Below are positions 12,842 through 26,000 of a stretch of DNA of 64,000 nt, piece after piece (position 1 is the stretch's first letter; each line of letters begins with the position of its first letter). The DNA is from Niebla homalea (taxonomy: Eukaryota; Ascomycota; Lecanoromycetes; Lecanorales; Ramalinaceae): the NCBI GenBank assembly GCA_019925105.1, contig JAHGAU010000009.1:1178001-1242000 (forward strand), written 5' to 3'. The notes beneath the pieces were generated by a model. That model did no database searches. It was not told the origin of the DNA and worked only from the letters and a program-made list of their open reading frames with translations. A program made the translations under genes and the position numbers.

Positions 12842-15800
12842 TTATAATAATTATATATAATTATTATATTATATAGCTTATAATAAATCTGAAATGGCGA
12901 CGAATAACGGGACCCCAGAGGTCAGAAACGATATACGCGTATATAGCTTAAGTAATAGTAAAGACAGTCCCTTAAATACGATAAGTAAAAGCGGAATAAT
13001 ATTAAAGGTAAAGGGGGAGGAAGGGTAAACGGCTTAAATTAACAGGAACAGTAATAAATTATATGAATAATACAATAAATACGAGATAAAAAGGCCTTAA
13101 ATTAAATAAGGAATTTATGATTAATAAAATACGTATAAAGGGACGCGTATAACGCGTAAAGGTATTATTATAAAAAATAATAAATAAAGGGCGGAAGGGA
13201 TGAAAACGGTACGCGGGGACGGATAAAGGGTAAACGGAGGCGTAAAAGGCCTTATTAAGTATATATAAATTAAAAGAAAATTAAGTAAAAATAAAAAGAT
13301 ATTAAATAAATAAAAATAAGCTATAAAAAAAATAATTATTAAATATATAAAGGAAAAGTAAAAAAAAAAAAAAAACGGTAAAAGCGTTAAAAAGCCTTTT
13401 TATAATTATATAAAAGGACATTATATTAAAGACCTGGCCAATATTATAAATCGGATTATAAAGAGTAAAAGACTTTTATATAAATACGGGGAGAAATTTA
13501 AGGGAATTAAAGAAACTATGCGGAGCTTAAAAGGCGGTAATAAAAACGCCGGTAAATAAAAATAAAAAGAAATAAAAAGGATATATATAAAGTAAAGGAG
13601 CAACGGAGGAAACTTTAAAAAAAGGAGCGGGGATAAGTTAAATAATGAAAACCGTAAAAACGGCGCCGGCGTTAACGATAAAAGAAATAAGGGCGGAAAA
13701 AAAAATAACAACGTTAAAGAAAACGAGGATAATAATTATATAATTATTAAATAAAAAAAAGAAAAATATAGCGGTAAAAGTAAACTTATTCTAATTAATA
13801 AAAGCGTTTAAGGTTACGGGAAAGTTATTAATAAAATAAATTATTACGATACGTAAACTATAAAATAAAGATATCCTCCTTAATATAGTTTTATTAAAGG
13901 CGAAGGAAAAACTAGAAAAGTCAAAAGGATAAACCGGTAAAAAGGGGTATAAAACGGTAAAAATATTAAGATAATTTTTTATTATTATAATAAACGGAAT
14001 ATACTTAATAAGGTTTATAAAGGAAGAAAGGGAAGCTACCTTAAAACGGATAAAAAAAGAGAATATAATCCTTTATTTTAAATTAAAGATTATTAATTAA
14101 AGTCTCCCTTTTATAATAAAAAGGCTAAATACTTTTAATTATATAAAAAGATACTTTATAATTATTTTAAACGTAACGTTAATAAGGATATATAACAATA
14201 TCCTTAATAAAGGGGTAATAAAGGGTAAGTTTTTTAAATTAATAAAACCTTAAAACCGGATAACGGATATTTATTAATACTTTAAATATTAAAAATATAA
14301 ATATATTATTATAAAATACCTTAATAATATAAAGTACACAATATATATTAAAAAGTATAATACGTATAAATATATTAACTTAATAATAAAGGGCTTAATA
14401 AAGAACGCGCTGAAATACGTAATATATAATAATAATAATTACTTAACGTAAAACTTATAATATACGGTAAGAACGAAAAAGACCCAGCATAAAAAAATTA
14501 AGATAATAATTAAAGTTTAACGTTATAATTTATATAAATTTAAATTAATAAAATAATTAAAGACAGTTTTAAAATATAAACAGAACTTATTAAATAAGGA
14601 AAAGTAAAACGTAATAACTAATAATATAAAGAAGAAAAGGTTTATAACGATATTAACCCTTAAAGCCGGCCGCTTAATTAAAATTATTATTGTAACGAGA
14701 AAAATAAGATAAATAACGCTTAACCTTAAAAAAAAACCGTATATATAAATAAAAGTTAATAAAAAGAACTTAACGGACGTTAATATTTAATATATTTATA
14801 CTTTTAAAAATAATATAATATAACGTACGTAAGGAAGCAATTAAAGCCGTAATACTGATATTTAAATTTAAAAAAATAAAAGATATTAATATTATAATAA
14901 TATAAAAGTTATTATATAATCCATATACTTATTTTTTAATTAACCCGGGAGATAATTTTTATTTAATTTTTAAAAGTAATAAAATAACGTAAATATACTT
15001 CTTTATTAATAAAAGGTTAAATATAAATAGTTAAAACGTTATTTATTACGGAAGGAACCTATATATATTCCGGATCGTATAAAAAGGGGATATTAAAAGT
15101 AATTTAAATATTTATAATACGTATAATCCGTTACCGGCCAATAAAAAAAACCCTTTATAATCTTATTACTTAAAGATATTATAACCGTACTTAATAAGTA
15201 CCTCTTAATAAAAGATTTTAATTTTTATTATATTTAATAAAATAAAGACGGTTATATAATTAATTATATTAAATTTAAGGAACTATTAATAATTATTATA
15301 CAATTTAATTTTACGTTATTAACGTTAAAAAAGGCTATTATATAAAAAAGCTATAAACTTAAGACTACGATTAACTTAATATTTAACTTAAAAGGTATTA
15401 TTAATTTAATTATAATATATAAACCCCGAAAGGACCTAAAATACGGTTTAAATTACGTCCCGATATAAATAACTTTAAACTAATCCGTTAATATAATTCC
15501 GCTTTTACCGTTTAAATAAACGTAAAAAACAGTTAAAGAAACTAAGGTATTTATAAAAATAATAAAGGTAATATTTTAATTAACGGAACTCTCCCGGCTT
15601 AATAATAAGGAATAAATCAATTATTTTATAAAGCGGATAATAAAGGTTTTAAATAAAATAAATAATATTATAATTTTAATAATAAAGCCGTTTTAAAAAG
15701 TTAAAACTTATTAAAATAAAGAATATATAAAAATAACTATAAAGATAAAAGCGCTTATAAAATAAATTATTAAATATAAAAATTAAAAAACGTTTTAATA

Positions 15801-18670
15801 ATTAAAAGAAACTTAAAAGGAAAAAAAAAGAATTATCCAGAAAGTTAAATAAACGTACTTCCGGATTATAATATATAACTTAACGGTTTCTTTTTATAAT
15901 ATTTAAAAATTAATAAAATATAATAAAAAATAAAATAAGAAATTAAAATTTATTTTTAAGTTTTTACCCTTAAAAAGATTAAACGGTACAATAATAAATA
16001 CTTTTAACGGTAAAATTAAGGCTCTTAAAAAAACGTTTTTTCTTTTATTACCGGAAGTTAACTTAATAAATATCGACGGTATAATATATTTTAAATTAAT
16101 AATAATAAGTAAAATAATAATTTAAGAAATAATAATTAAAACGATTAATAAACTAAAAAAAAATAAGGCCTCCAAACTTAATAATATATTAAATAGGTTT
16201 CTATTTATAGTAACGTTATTATTTAATAAAATCTTTATTTATTTATTTTAAGTTTACCTTAATATAGGATATTATCCCCGTAAATTTAAGGAAATTAAAA
16301 CGGTTATCCTTAAGAAGTTAATTAAGTTAAATTATTTAAAGGTCAAGTTATATAAATTTATAATACTTTTTTATATATTAAAAAAAACTTTAAAAATAAT
16401 AATTATAAAAATCTTAAGTAATTATATAAAAAGGTATAAGTTATTCTTTAATTAATAAATAAAAATAAGAAAAAAACGGTTAACGGAAACGGCTTTTAAA
16501 AACTTAATCGATAACGTATATATAATATAAAATTATTAAAAAAAATACGTTATAAGTCTTTTCTCCTTAAATATTATAAAGGTATTTAATAAAGTAAATT
16601 ATTAAAAATTACTATATAATTTACGGAAAAAAAGGGTTTTATTTTTTTTTATAAATTAAATAGAAAGTTTTTTAAATAATTAAGTAACGTTAATTAACTT
16701 AAAATAGAAAATAAATATAATAAAGCTTATAATAATAAGGATTCTTTAAAGGTTATTTATTTCCTTAATCTTATTTTTATTCTTTAATAACCCGTTTATT
16801 AAAGACTTAATAAAGTTAAAATAAAAGGTTTAAATAAAAAACTTTATTAATAATATTTACCTTTTTACTTATAATACGTTTATTTATATAAATTATTTAA
16901 AGCTAAAATAAGCTTATAAAGTTTATTTAAAATAAATAAAAATATATAAAGTTTAATTTATTTTATATAAATATAAGCTTATTTATATAATAAAGAGCCT
17001 GAAGCTATATAATATAATAGCTATAATAGATTTAAGTAATATAATGGTAAAACCGGAAGTTAATATTAAAGTACTTAATTTATAAGTTAATAGGAAATTG
17101 GATTAAAAGAATTATATAAAAAAGGTTTAAAAAAAGATAATTTTATAAGAAAAAGGCCTTATTTATTTTATAACGTTAATATAAAAAATTACCTTATAGA
17201 AGGCTAAAACCGTTTATTAAATAATTATAAAGTTTACGATAACGTACGTAATAATTATTTAATACGTATTTAAGGGTACGTTTAAATATAAGAAAAAGCC
17301 CGTTTAATAATTATAAAAGGTTTAAAACCGATACTTAAGAATAATAAGTAAAATATATAAAGTAACTCCTATTCCGATATTAAAATCCGAGGTCTTTATA
17401 TTATTAATAAAGTTAACTTTAAATTAAATAGTCGTTTAAGTAAAACTTAAAAAAAATATAAACTTAATTATATTAATAGGAAATAAACGTATTTATTAAA
17501 ATTATAAAAAACCTTAAATAAAAAGGCGCGGAAAAATAGTATTTATCTTTTTTACGGAAATTAAATTAAAGTAAGTTAAAAAAAAGGTCGACCTAATTTA
17601 CGTTTAAGAAGTTAACGTAAAAGTATATAAATTCTTACTTAAAGCGAAAATGGCGGAAAAGAAAAAAGCTATAAAAGAAAAATTAATAGTAATTACTTTA
17701 TAAATTATAAAGAGGTAAATAGAGTATTAACGTAAATATAAAGAATTAATCTTTTAAAAACAATAATACCCGGCTTTAAATAATAATAAAATTATTAATA
17801 AATACCTCTAGCGTTATAAGATTATAAAGAAAGGTAATAACGCGTTAATAATCCAACTTTAAATAAATAAAAACGGCCTAATTTACTTCCTTTTTATTGT
17901 ATATATTGGTAACCGGATTAACGTTAATTACGAGTATAAATAATAAAAGTAAAACGCCGTATATATATTAATCTCTTATTTATTATTTAAGAAGCTTAAA
18001 CCGGGATTAATTAAAAAAGTAGAAATTAATAATTATCGTTAAATATTTATTAATAAAAAGGGTATTAAAACGGCCGTTAGATTTATAATAATTACGGGCT
18101 TATTATTATAGTTTAACTTAATTAAAAAAATAAAAAAAGTGGTTAAAAATTTAATTAAGAAACCTCGCCGCCGACCTAAGGGTAAAAAGCAATAACGGGA
18201 AAACTATACTTAATAAAAGGTTAAAAGGGCTATAAATACCCGAATAATATAAAAGGCGATACTATATCGGTTAATAAAGTAATACGAATAAAATAATAAT
18301 AATATATATATTAATAAGGATATTTAATAGTATAATCGGAATTTTAAATTTTTATTTAAAATTTTAATATTAAATAAACCTATAAAATAACAGAAAAATA
18401 ATAGGTTTAAGGGTAACCTTTAAATAAATTTAATCGTAATATTATAAGTTTTCTTAAAAAAAACGTATAAATAAATTCCTATTTTCTAAACGGCCGTAAA
18501 TGCTCTTAAACCTTAAAACGTAAGTAAAGATTAAATAGATACCAGTTTTTATTCCTGACGTTATAGATGTCGGGTTTTTACGGTTATTAATAAGGCTAAA
18601 TGGCCGAGTATTAGGGAACGCCGGAATTAGCTTAGCTAGATCCGTAGTATAAATCAATTAATTAATCAAT
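12842..18670 (+). mobile_element. LINE D, full-length Tad1-like element of a second subfamily
   Basis: About 5.83 kb, plus strand, nested in LINE C. About 52 AT-rich bases precede ATG at 12894, where ORF1 opens M-A-T-N-N-G-T-P-E-V-R-N-D. It diverges from copies A, B, C, E and F in ORF1 and in the 3' block, which has GACGTTATAGATGTCGGG instead of the subfamily-1 version. The RT box near 16840 reads N-F-I-N-N-I-Y, losing the catalytic Asp pair. The tail is partly mutated from (ATCA)n to (ATTA)n at 18654-18670, showing RIP reached it. Truncated copy 36882-37096 belongs to the same subfamily. Confidence 0.9.
12894..14260 (+). pseudogene. ORF1 (gag-like) remnant of LINE D
   Basis: Opening codons are intact for about 50 residues, then stops appear. 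A more conserved block around 13425-13560 (K-D-L-A-N-I-I-N-R-I-I-K-S then L-L-Y-K-Y-G) has counterparts in the other copies, and a lysine/arginine-rich segment precedes it, as expected for an RNA-binding ORF1 protein. The end is approximate. Confidence 0.65.
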
Positions 18671-21600
18671 ATTATTATAAAGTACTTTAATATTATAAAA
18701 TGAACGGTTTATATTAAAAATTATAATACTTATAAATATATAGAATTAATAATTAAAAAGCTTATAAAAAATAAATTTAAATATATTATATATAATAAGA
18801 AAGGATACTTAATATAGGATTTTAAGTATATAATAAAAGCCAAGGAAATTAAACGTAAAAAAACTTAGATAACCGTGAAAATCCAACGGTATAATACGTA
18901 TAAGATTAATTTAACGGGTTAATTAAAGGCATTTTTAAAACGTAAGTTTAATTAATTAAATAATAAAAAATAAATAATAATAACGGATAAAATAAAAAAT
19001 AAAAAGCTTTTTATAATCTTAACCTTAAGGGTTAATTATTTTACGTTTTTAATAATAATTAAAAAAATATTAAATTAAAAAACGCTTAACTTTAATAAGA
19101 AGTCCGTAACTTAAAAAAGTATAAAAGAAAAAGCCTTTATAAAGGTTAATATATAATATATTAACCCTTTTAAAAGTAATATAATATAACGTCTATAATA
19201 AAAGAATTAAAGTAATAATATTAATATTTAAGTTTAAAAAAGCCAAGGACGTTAATATTATAATAATATAAAAATTACCGTATAACTTATATATATATTT
19301 ATTTATTAATTTAAAGAAGGGGTTTTATTTAGCCTTTAAGGAAAATAAAATAATTAAAATATATTTCTTTATAAATAAACGGTTTAACGTAAATAATTAA
19401 GATATTACTTATTATAATAAAAACCTTTATATATTCTATATTATAAAAAAAGGAAACTTAAAAAGCAACCTTAATATCTATAACGTATATAACCCGTTAC
19501 CGCCTAATAAAAAAGGCTTTTTTATAATATTATTACTTAAAAAAATCTTAATTATTTTAAATGAATATATATTATTTAAAAACTTTAACTTATACTATTA
19601 TATATAGAAGAAAGAAAAGTATATAATAAATTATATTAAATTAGATAATTTATTAATAATTACCGCTTAAATTAATTTTTTATTATTAATATTATAAAAA
19701 ACTATTATATAAAAGAATTATAAATTTAAAACGATAATTAATTTAACCTTTAATACGGAAAAGGTTACCGGTATAATTATAATATATAAACTATAAAAGG
19801 ACTTAAAATATAATTTAAATTATATATTAATATAAATAACCCTAGATTAAACCGTTAATATAACCTTATTATTATTAATAAGGAAAACATAAAAAACGGT
19901 TAAAGAAATAGAGGTTTATATAAAAGCGGAAAAAATAATAATATAATTTATAAATTTCTTTTAATTAAATAATAAAGACCGGATTATTTTTTATAAAATA
20001 AATAATAAAAGTATTAAATAAAGTAATTAATAAAATAATCTTAATAATAAAGCCCTTTTAAAAAACTAAAATTTACTAGAATAAAAATATATAACCGTAA
20101 CCGTAAAAGCGAAAAAATTAATTAAATAAACTTTTAAATATAAGAATTAAAAAATACTTAATTAATTAAAAGTTATTTAAAAGGAAAAAGAAAAAATTAT
20201 TAAGAAGGTTAAGTAAATATACTTTTAATTTATAATATATAACTTAATAATTTTATTTTATAATATTTAAAAGTTAATAAAATATAATAAAAAATAAAAT
20301 AAGAAATTAAAGCTTATTCTTAAATTTCCGCTTTTTAAAAAACTTAATAATATATTAATCAATACTTTTAACGGTAAAATCGAGGCCCTTAAAGGAGTAT
20401 TTCCCCCCCCTCCGTTAAAAGTTAACTTAAACGATATTAATAACGTTACGTATTTTAACTTTATATTAATAAATAAGCTAATAATATAAAATAGAATAAC
20501 CAGAATAATTAATAAATTAAAAAAAAATAAAGCTTTAAGATTAAATAAGATTCTTAATAGATTCCTATTAATAATAATTTTACCGTTTAAAAAGTTTTTA
20601 CTTATTTCTTTTAAATATACTTTAATGTCGGTTATTACCCGAGTAAGTTTAAAAAGGTAAAAACAATTATTTTTAAGAAGTTTATTAAGCCGGATTACTT
20701 TAAAGTAAAATCTTATAAACTTATTATACTTTTTTATACGTTAAAGAAAACCTTAAAAACGGTAATAATAAAGATCCTTAATGATTATATAAAAAATTAT
20801 AAACTTTTCTTTAATCAATAAATAAGAATAAGGAGAAATCGGTTAATAAAAATAATTTTTAAAGGATTAATTAACGGCATATATATCGTATAAAGTTACG
20901 GGAAAAAGTATATTATAAGTTTTCTTTCTTTTAATATTATAAGTATTTTTAATAAAATAAATTATTAAAAATTATTAAATAACTTAAAGAAAAAAAGGAT
21001 ATTACCCTTTTTAATTAAATAAATAAAAAGTTTCTTATGTAATTAAATTACGTTAATTAATTTAAGATAAAAATTAAACTTAATAAAGCCTATTATAACG
21101 GGGATTCCTTAAGGATCGTTTATTTTTCTTATATTATTCTTATTCTTTAATGGTTTATTAATTAAAAAATTTATTAAATTAAAAAAAAATTTAAGTTAAA
21201 AACTTTATTAATAACGTTTACTTTTTAATTTATAATATTGCTATATATATAAATTATTTAGAATTAAAATAAACTTATAAAGTTTATCTTTAATACATAA
21301 AAATTTACGGGGTTTAATTTACGCCGTATATAATTAAGAGCTTAAAGCTATATAATATAATAATTATAATAAACTTAAGTAAAATTATGGTAAAACCGGA
21401 TATTAATATTAGAATCCTTAACCTTAAAATAAATAAAAAGCTTAATTAAAAAAACCATATAAAAAAGATTTAAAAAAAGATAACTTTATAAAAAAAAGGC
21501 TTTATTTATTTTACTATATTAATATAAAAAGTTACGTTATAAAAAGTACGGACTATTTATTAAGCCGTAATAAAGTTAATTATAATATACGTTATAATTA

Positions 21601-23030
21601 TTTAATATATACTTAAAAGTACTCCGGGATATAAGAAAAAGCTTATTTAATTATTATAGAAAGTTTAAAATTAATATTTAAGAATAATTAACGGTATTTA
21701 TAAAATTACCTTTATCCCAGTATTAAAATTTAAGGTTTTTATACCGTTAATTAGGGTTTTATTAAATTAAATAATTGCTTAAATAAAATTAAAGAAATAT
21801 ATATATTTAATTATAATAATAAGAAACGGGCGGATCCGCCAGAATCTTAATAAACCTTAAATTAAATTTTTTTTTAAAGATATTTATTTTTTTTCTTATT
21901 AAAATAAAGTAAAAATAAATTAAAAAAGAAAATAATCTTATTAATATCCCGGAGGTTAATTTAAATATATATAAACTCCCGTTAAATATAAGAAAAACGG
22001 AGATTAAAAGGATTTAAAGAGTAAAGGCTATAGTAATTATTTTATAAGTTATAATAAAATAAACTAAATATTAACGGAAATATAAAGATTTTATACCTTA
22101 AAATTATTATTACTTAATTCTTAACGATAAAAAGATTATTAATAAATATTTCCGCCGTTATAATATTATAAAGAAAAATAATAATATATTAATAATTTAA
22201 TTCCGGACGGATAAAAACGGTTTAACTTATTCCTTATTTATTATATATATCGGAAATCGGATAAACGCCGGATATAAATATAAAGAAAGAAAATAGGACG
22301 TTATATATATTTTTATTTTTTATTTTTTATTTACGGAGGTTAAATTAAGATTTATAATAAAAGTTAATATTTATAATTATCGTTAAATATTATTTATAAA
22401 GTAAAATATTTAAGTAACCGTTAAATTTATAATATTTATTAATTTATTATTATAGTTTAATTTTATTATAAAAATAAATAAAATTATTAAAGATTTTACG
22501 GAAAAGGCTTATTATTAATTAAGGAAAAAACAGAAAAACGGAAATTAATTACGTTAATTATATAAACCGGAAAGTATTTTTTATAGCTATAAAGATATAA
22601 TAATAAATATTTATTAAAAGTTTTTAAAAAAGTTAACGGTAATAATAATATAAGAAAAGTATATATTAAACGCGTAAGTATTCATAAGGATATTTAAAGG
22701 TATTATATAAAGTTAAAATAATATAAATATATAAAGAAGCGGAAAAACAATAAACTTAAAAGTAATCTTTATAAAGATATAATTATAATACTATGGATTT
22801 TCTTGGGGGAATTAAAATATAAGAAATATATAAATAGATTATTACTTTTTAAATAATTATTAATATCCTTTACCTTAAGGGATAAAGGGTAAAAGCCTGA
22901 TAAACGTCGGTTTTTACCTTAACGTTATAAGTATTAAGTTTTTACGGTTATTAATAAGGTTAAAAGGCTGCGTATTAAGGAACGCCAGAATTAGTTTAGC
23001 TAGATCCGTAGTATAAATCAATCAATCAAT
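18671..23030 (+). mobile_element. LINE C, 3' part (end of ORF1, ORF2 and tail)
   Basis: Resumes LINE C after LINE D. Endonuclease-like sequence lies around 19340-19900, including a remnant of the L-x-D-F-N-L motif near 19580. Reverse transcriptase spans about 20520-21300, with its catalytic box at 21201 reading N-F-I-N-N-V-Y. The subfamily-1 3' block is at 22860-23012. Tail (ATCA)n at 23017-23030, one unit mutated. Confidence 0.9.
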
Positions 23031-23044
23031 TAATATATTGATAC
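23031..23044. repeat. Target-site duplication of LINE C, right copy
   Basis: taatatattgatac, one mismatch to 11386-11399. Confidence 0.82.
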
Positions 23045-26000
23045 TTTTCTTTTTAAAGTTATAATTTAAATTTTTTAATTAACTTTTGCTATAACGTAAA
23101 CTTTATCTATAAATCGATTAATAAAGGATAATTAATACTATATTATTTAAAAGAAAAAGATTATAATATAATTAATATCATTCTTTATAATTTATAACTA
23201 TAAAATATAATAACGTACCCGTTTTTAATACTTTCTATAATCAACTTATTAATTCCGTTACTTTTATATAGCGATTAATATTATTTACGAGGGATATAAT
23301 ATAAGGGTAAATTAAATTATATTTTTACGGATACGTTATTAAATACGCTCTTTTCTTTAATAACGGCCGTAATAACTTCTTTAAAAATAAATTATTATAA
23401 TATTTCCTTACTTTAACTTAACCCGGTTATTATTAATACGTATAGAAGGTTATATGCTTTCGCCCCTTTTTATTATATATATTAATTAACGTTTTTAATA
23501 TAAATATATTAAGCGAAGGATTAATAAATTTTTAATTTATTATTTTTATAGGTTAAGATAAAAGTTTAGTTAAATAATAACTTAACTTAATATAAATAAT
23601 TAATATTTTACTTAAAATAATTATTATAACTTTTTCTTATTAATTTTATTATATTAATTTTCTGCTTTTTATTATTTTCTTAATTTTAAGTTATATAAAT
23701 AGAGTAAGTATTAAATCTTTAATTATAGGAATTAATATCTTTAAGTAAAAGCCGGTTATTACGATTATAACGGCTTCCGTTAACTTTATAAAGTATAATT
23801 TAAATTTAGCTTTAAGCACTAACCTTTACTAGAGCCTCTTAAAGGGATCCTTAACAATAACGTTAAAGATTATAAGCTCGTTAAGTAATAATAATATATA
23901 ATTAATTACTTATTAAGGAAGCCTTTTATTAATTAATAATATTAATAATTTATCCTTAACTAAAAGTAAAGCGAATATAATATTAAATAAAGTCTCCGGT
24001 TTATTTTAAATAATTAATCCGTTAATAATATTTTTTATAGGGAGTATAAACGGATTACGTTATTTTAATTTAATTATTATAACTATAATTACGTTAATAG
24101 TAATATTATTTATAAATTAAAACTTTTTAATTAAGCTTATTATTTTTTAAATAGTTATAAATAAATATTAATTAAAATTATAATTTAAGATTAACTTAAT
24201 TAAACGCTTAAATACTTTTTATAATTTTACTCTTTTTTAAAAGTTCTTTTATTTAGAATTTTAAACGCGTAATACGGCTTTTACGTCCGGTACCCCCTTA
24301 ACTTAAGTTCCCGCCTTAAAGGACCTTCTTTTATTAATTAAAAGTAACCTTTTCTTAATTGGCCCGTTTTAAAGACAATATCTCTTAAAAAAGGTAAAAG
24401 ATCGCATTTATTTAATATAATAAAATATTATATATAATATAGTAATCCGCTTAATCCAATTTATAATATATATTTATCTAATATTTATCCGTATAAAATC
24501 GGGGGAAAAACTATAAGGAAGTAAGCTTACTTAATTTTATTAAGTATTATAAATTAAACCTAGAAAAAATACGTTAAACGTTTATAATAAATTAATATTA
24601 TTAATTATTTATATTATACCTTCTTTATATAAGGAATTATAAGTTAATTTATTATTAAGAATTAAAGTAACGGAATAGGATAATTATAAGCCTTAAATTT
24701 AAAGTTATTAAATATTTTATATATAAATTTAAGTATAATTAAATACTATTAACTTTCTTTTATTGATTAATTAATTAAACGTTAAATAAAATCCTAATAT
24801 TTTTTACGGTAATAGACTTATCGTATACTTAACGTATTAAATACTATTAGATCTTTATTACGCTTAATTTATAATCCTTTATTACTTTTATAAAGTTAAT
24901 AATATCTTTTTTTACCTTTAAATTAAAGGTTTACTTAAAGTAAAATTAAATATATATATTCTTAACTTTTACCGCGTTTATTAACTTAAAGTTAAATGTA
25001 ATTAATTTATGTTTAATCGTTTTATTTAGCTTTTTTAAGTTATTTATTATAAGGATATATAATAATCTTAATAACTTAAGGCCGTTAAGGTTATTTAATT
25101 AAAAAATTAATGATAATATCTTAATTAAGGCCGATTTTTTATACTTAAGTTTAACAGAATTATAAATGCCCCGGTTTTATAAGTTTATATCCTTTAATAT
25201 TATAATAAAGCCTTTAAGGATTCTTAATATTAAATAATTTTTATTAATTATTATTATATTTATAAAGCTTAACTATATCGTATATAAGTCCTTATAAAGT
25301 TCGGTAATAAAGTTTTTTATTATATTTATTTTTTTAATACCGGAAGAATTAATAAAGTTAAAGTATTTTATTTAAATAATCGATTTTTATAAATATTAAA
25401 ATTTCGATTTAAAGAAGGTTATAATAATATTAATAATTTCCTTTTTCTTTACCGTTTATATCTTGATTATATCCGTAAACTTTAATAATATCTTATAATA
25501 AAATTCTTAAGAAAAATATATTTTTAAAAATAAACTTTAAGGTATAAAGGAAAAGATATAAACGTTCCTTTTGATTTATTCTTAATAAATTTTAATAACC
25601 TTTTTAATAGTCTTTTTAACGTTATTTAAGCTGGGTAAAAATAAGATAATAAAAATAACTTCTTTACGGTTTAATAATAAATCTTTAATTCTTTTTCTTT
25701 TTATAGAAAAAGCCAATATTTATAAATAAAAAAATATATATTATAATTAATATAAAAACTTAGTTTAATTCTAATTGTATTAAAGCTATCTTAAATTATA
25801 TTTACCGGGTTTTATAGTAATTTATTCCCGGGGAATTTTAAACGTATAAATTAAGCTTATACTTATTAAAGGATAACATTATATAAAGGTTCAAATTCAG
25901 GGATAATAATATTAATACCTTTTTATAGGTATTTTTTTACGTATTAAATAATTAAAGGAATTACCGTATAAAGTAATAAAAATCCAGTAAAAAGACTTAA

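Noticed and set aside
13421..13711. 96-codon minus-strand frame
   Set aside because: Antisense to the conserved ORF1 block of LINE D; low-complexity Leu/Phe/Pro composition.
18454..18657. 67-codon minus-strand frame in the 3' block of LINE D
   Set aside because: Antisense of the conserved non-coding 3' end.
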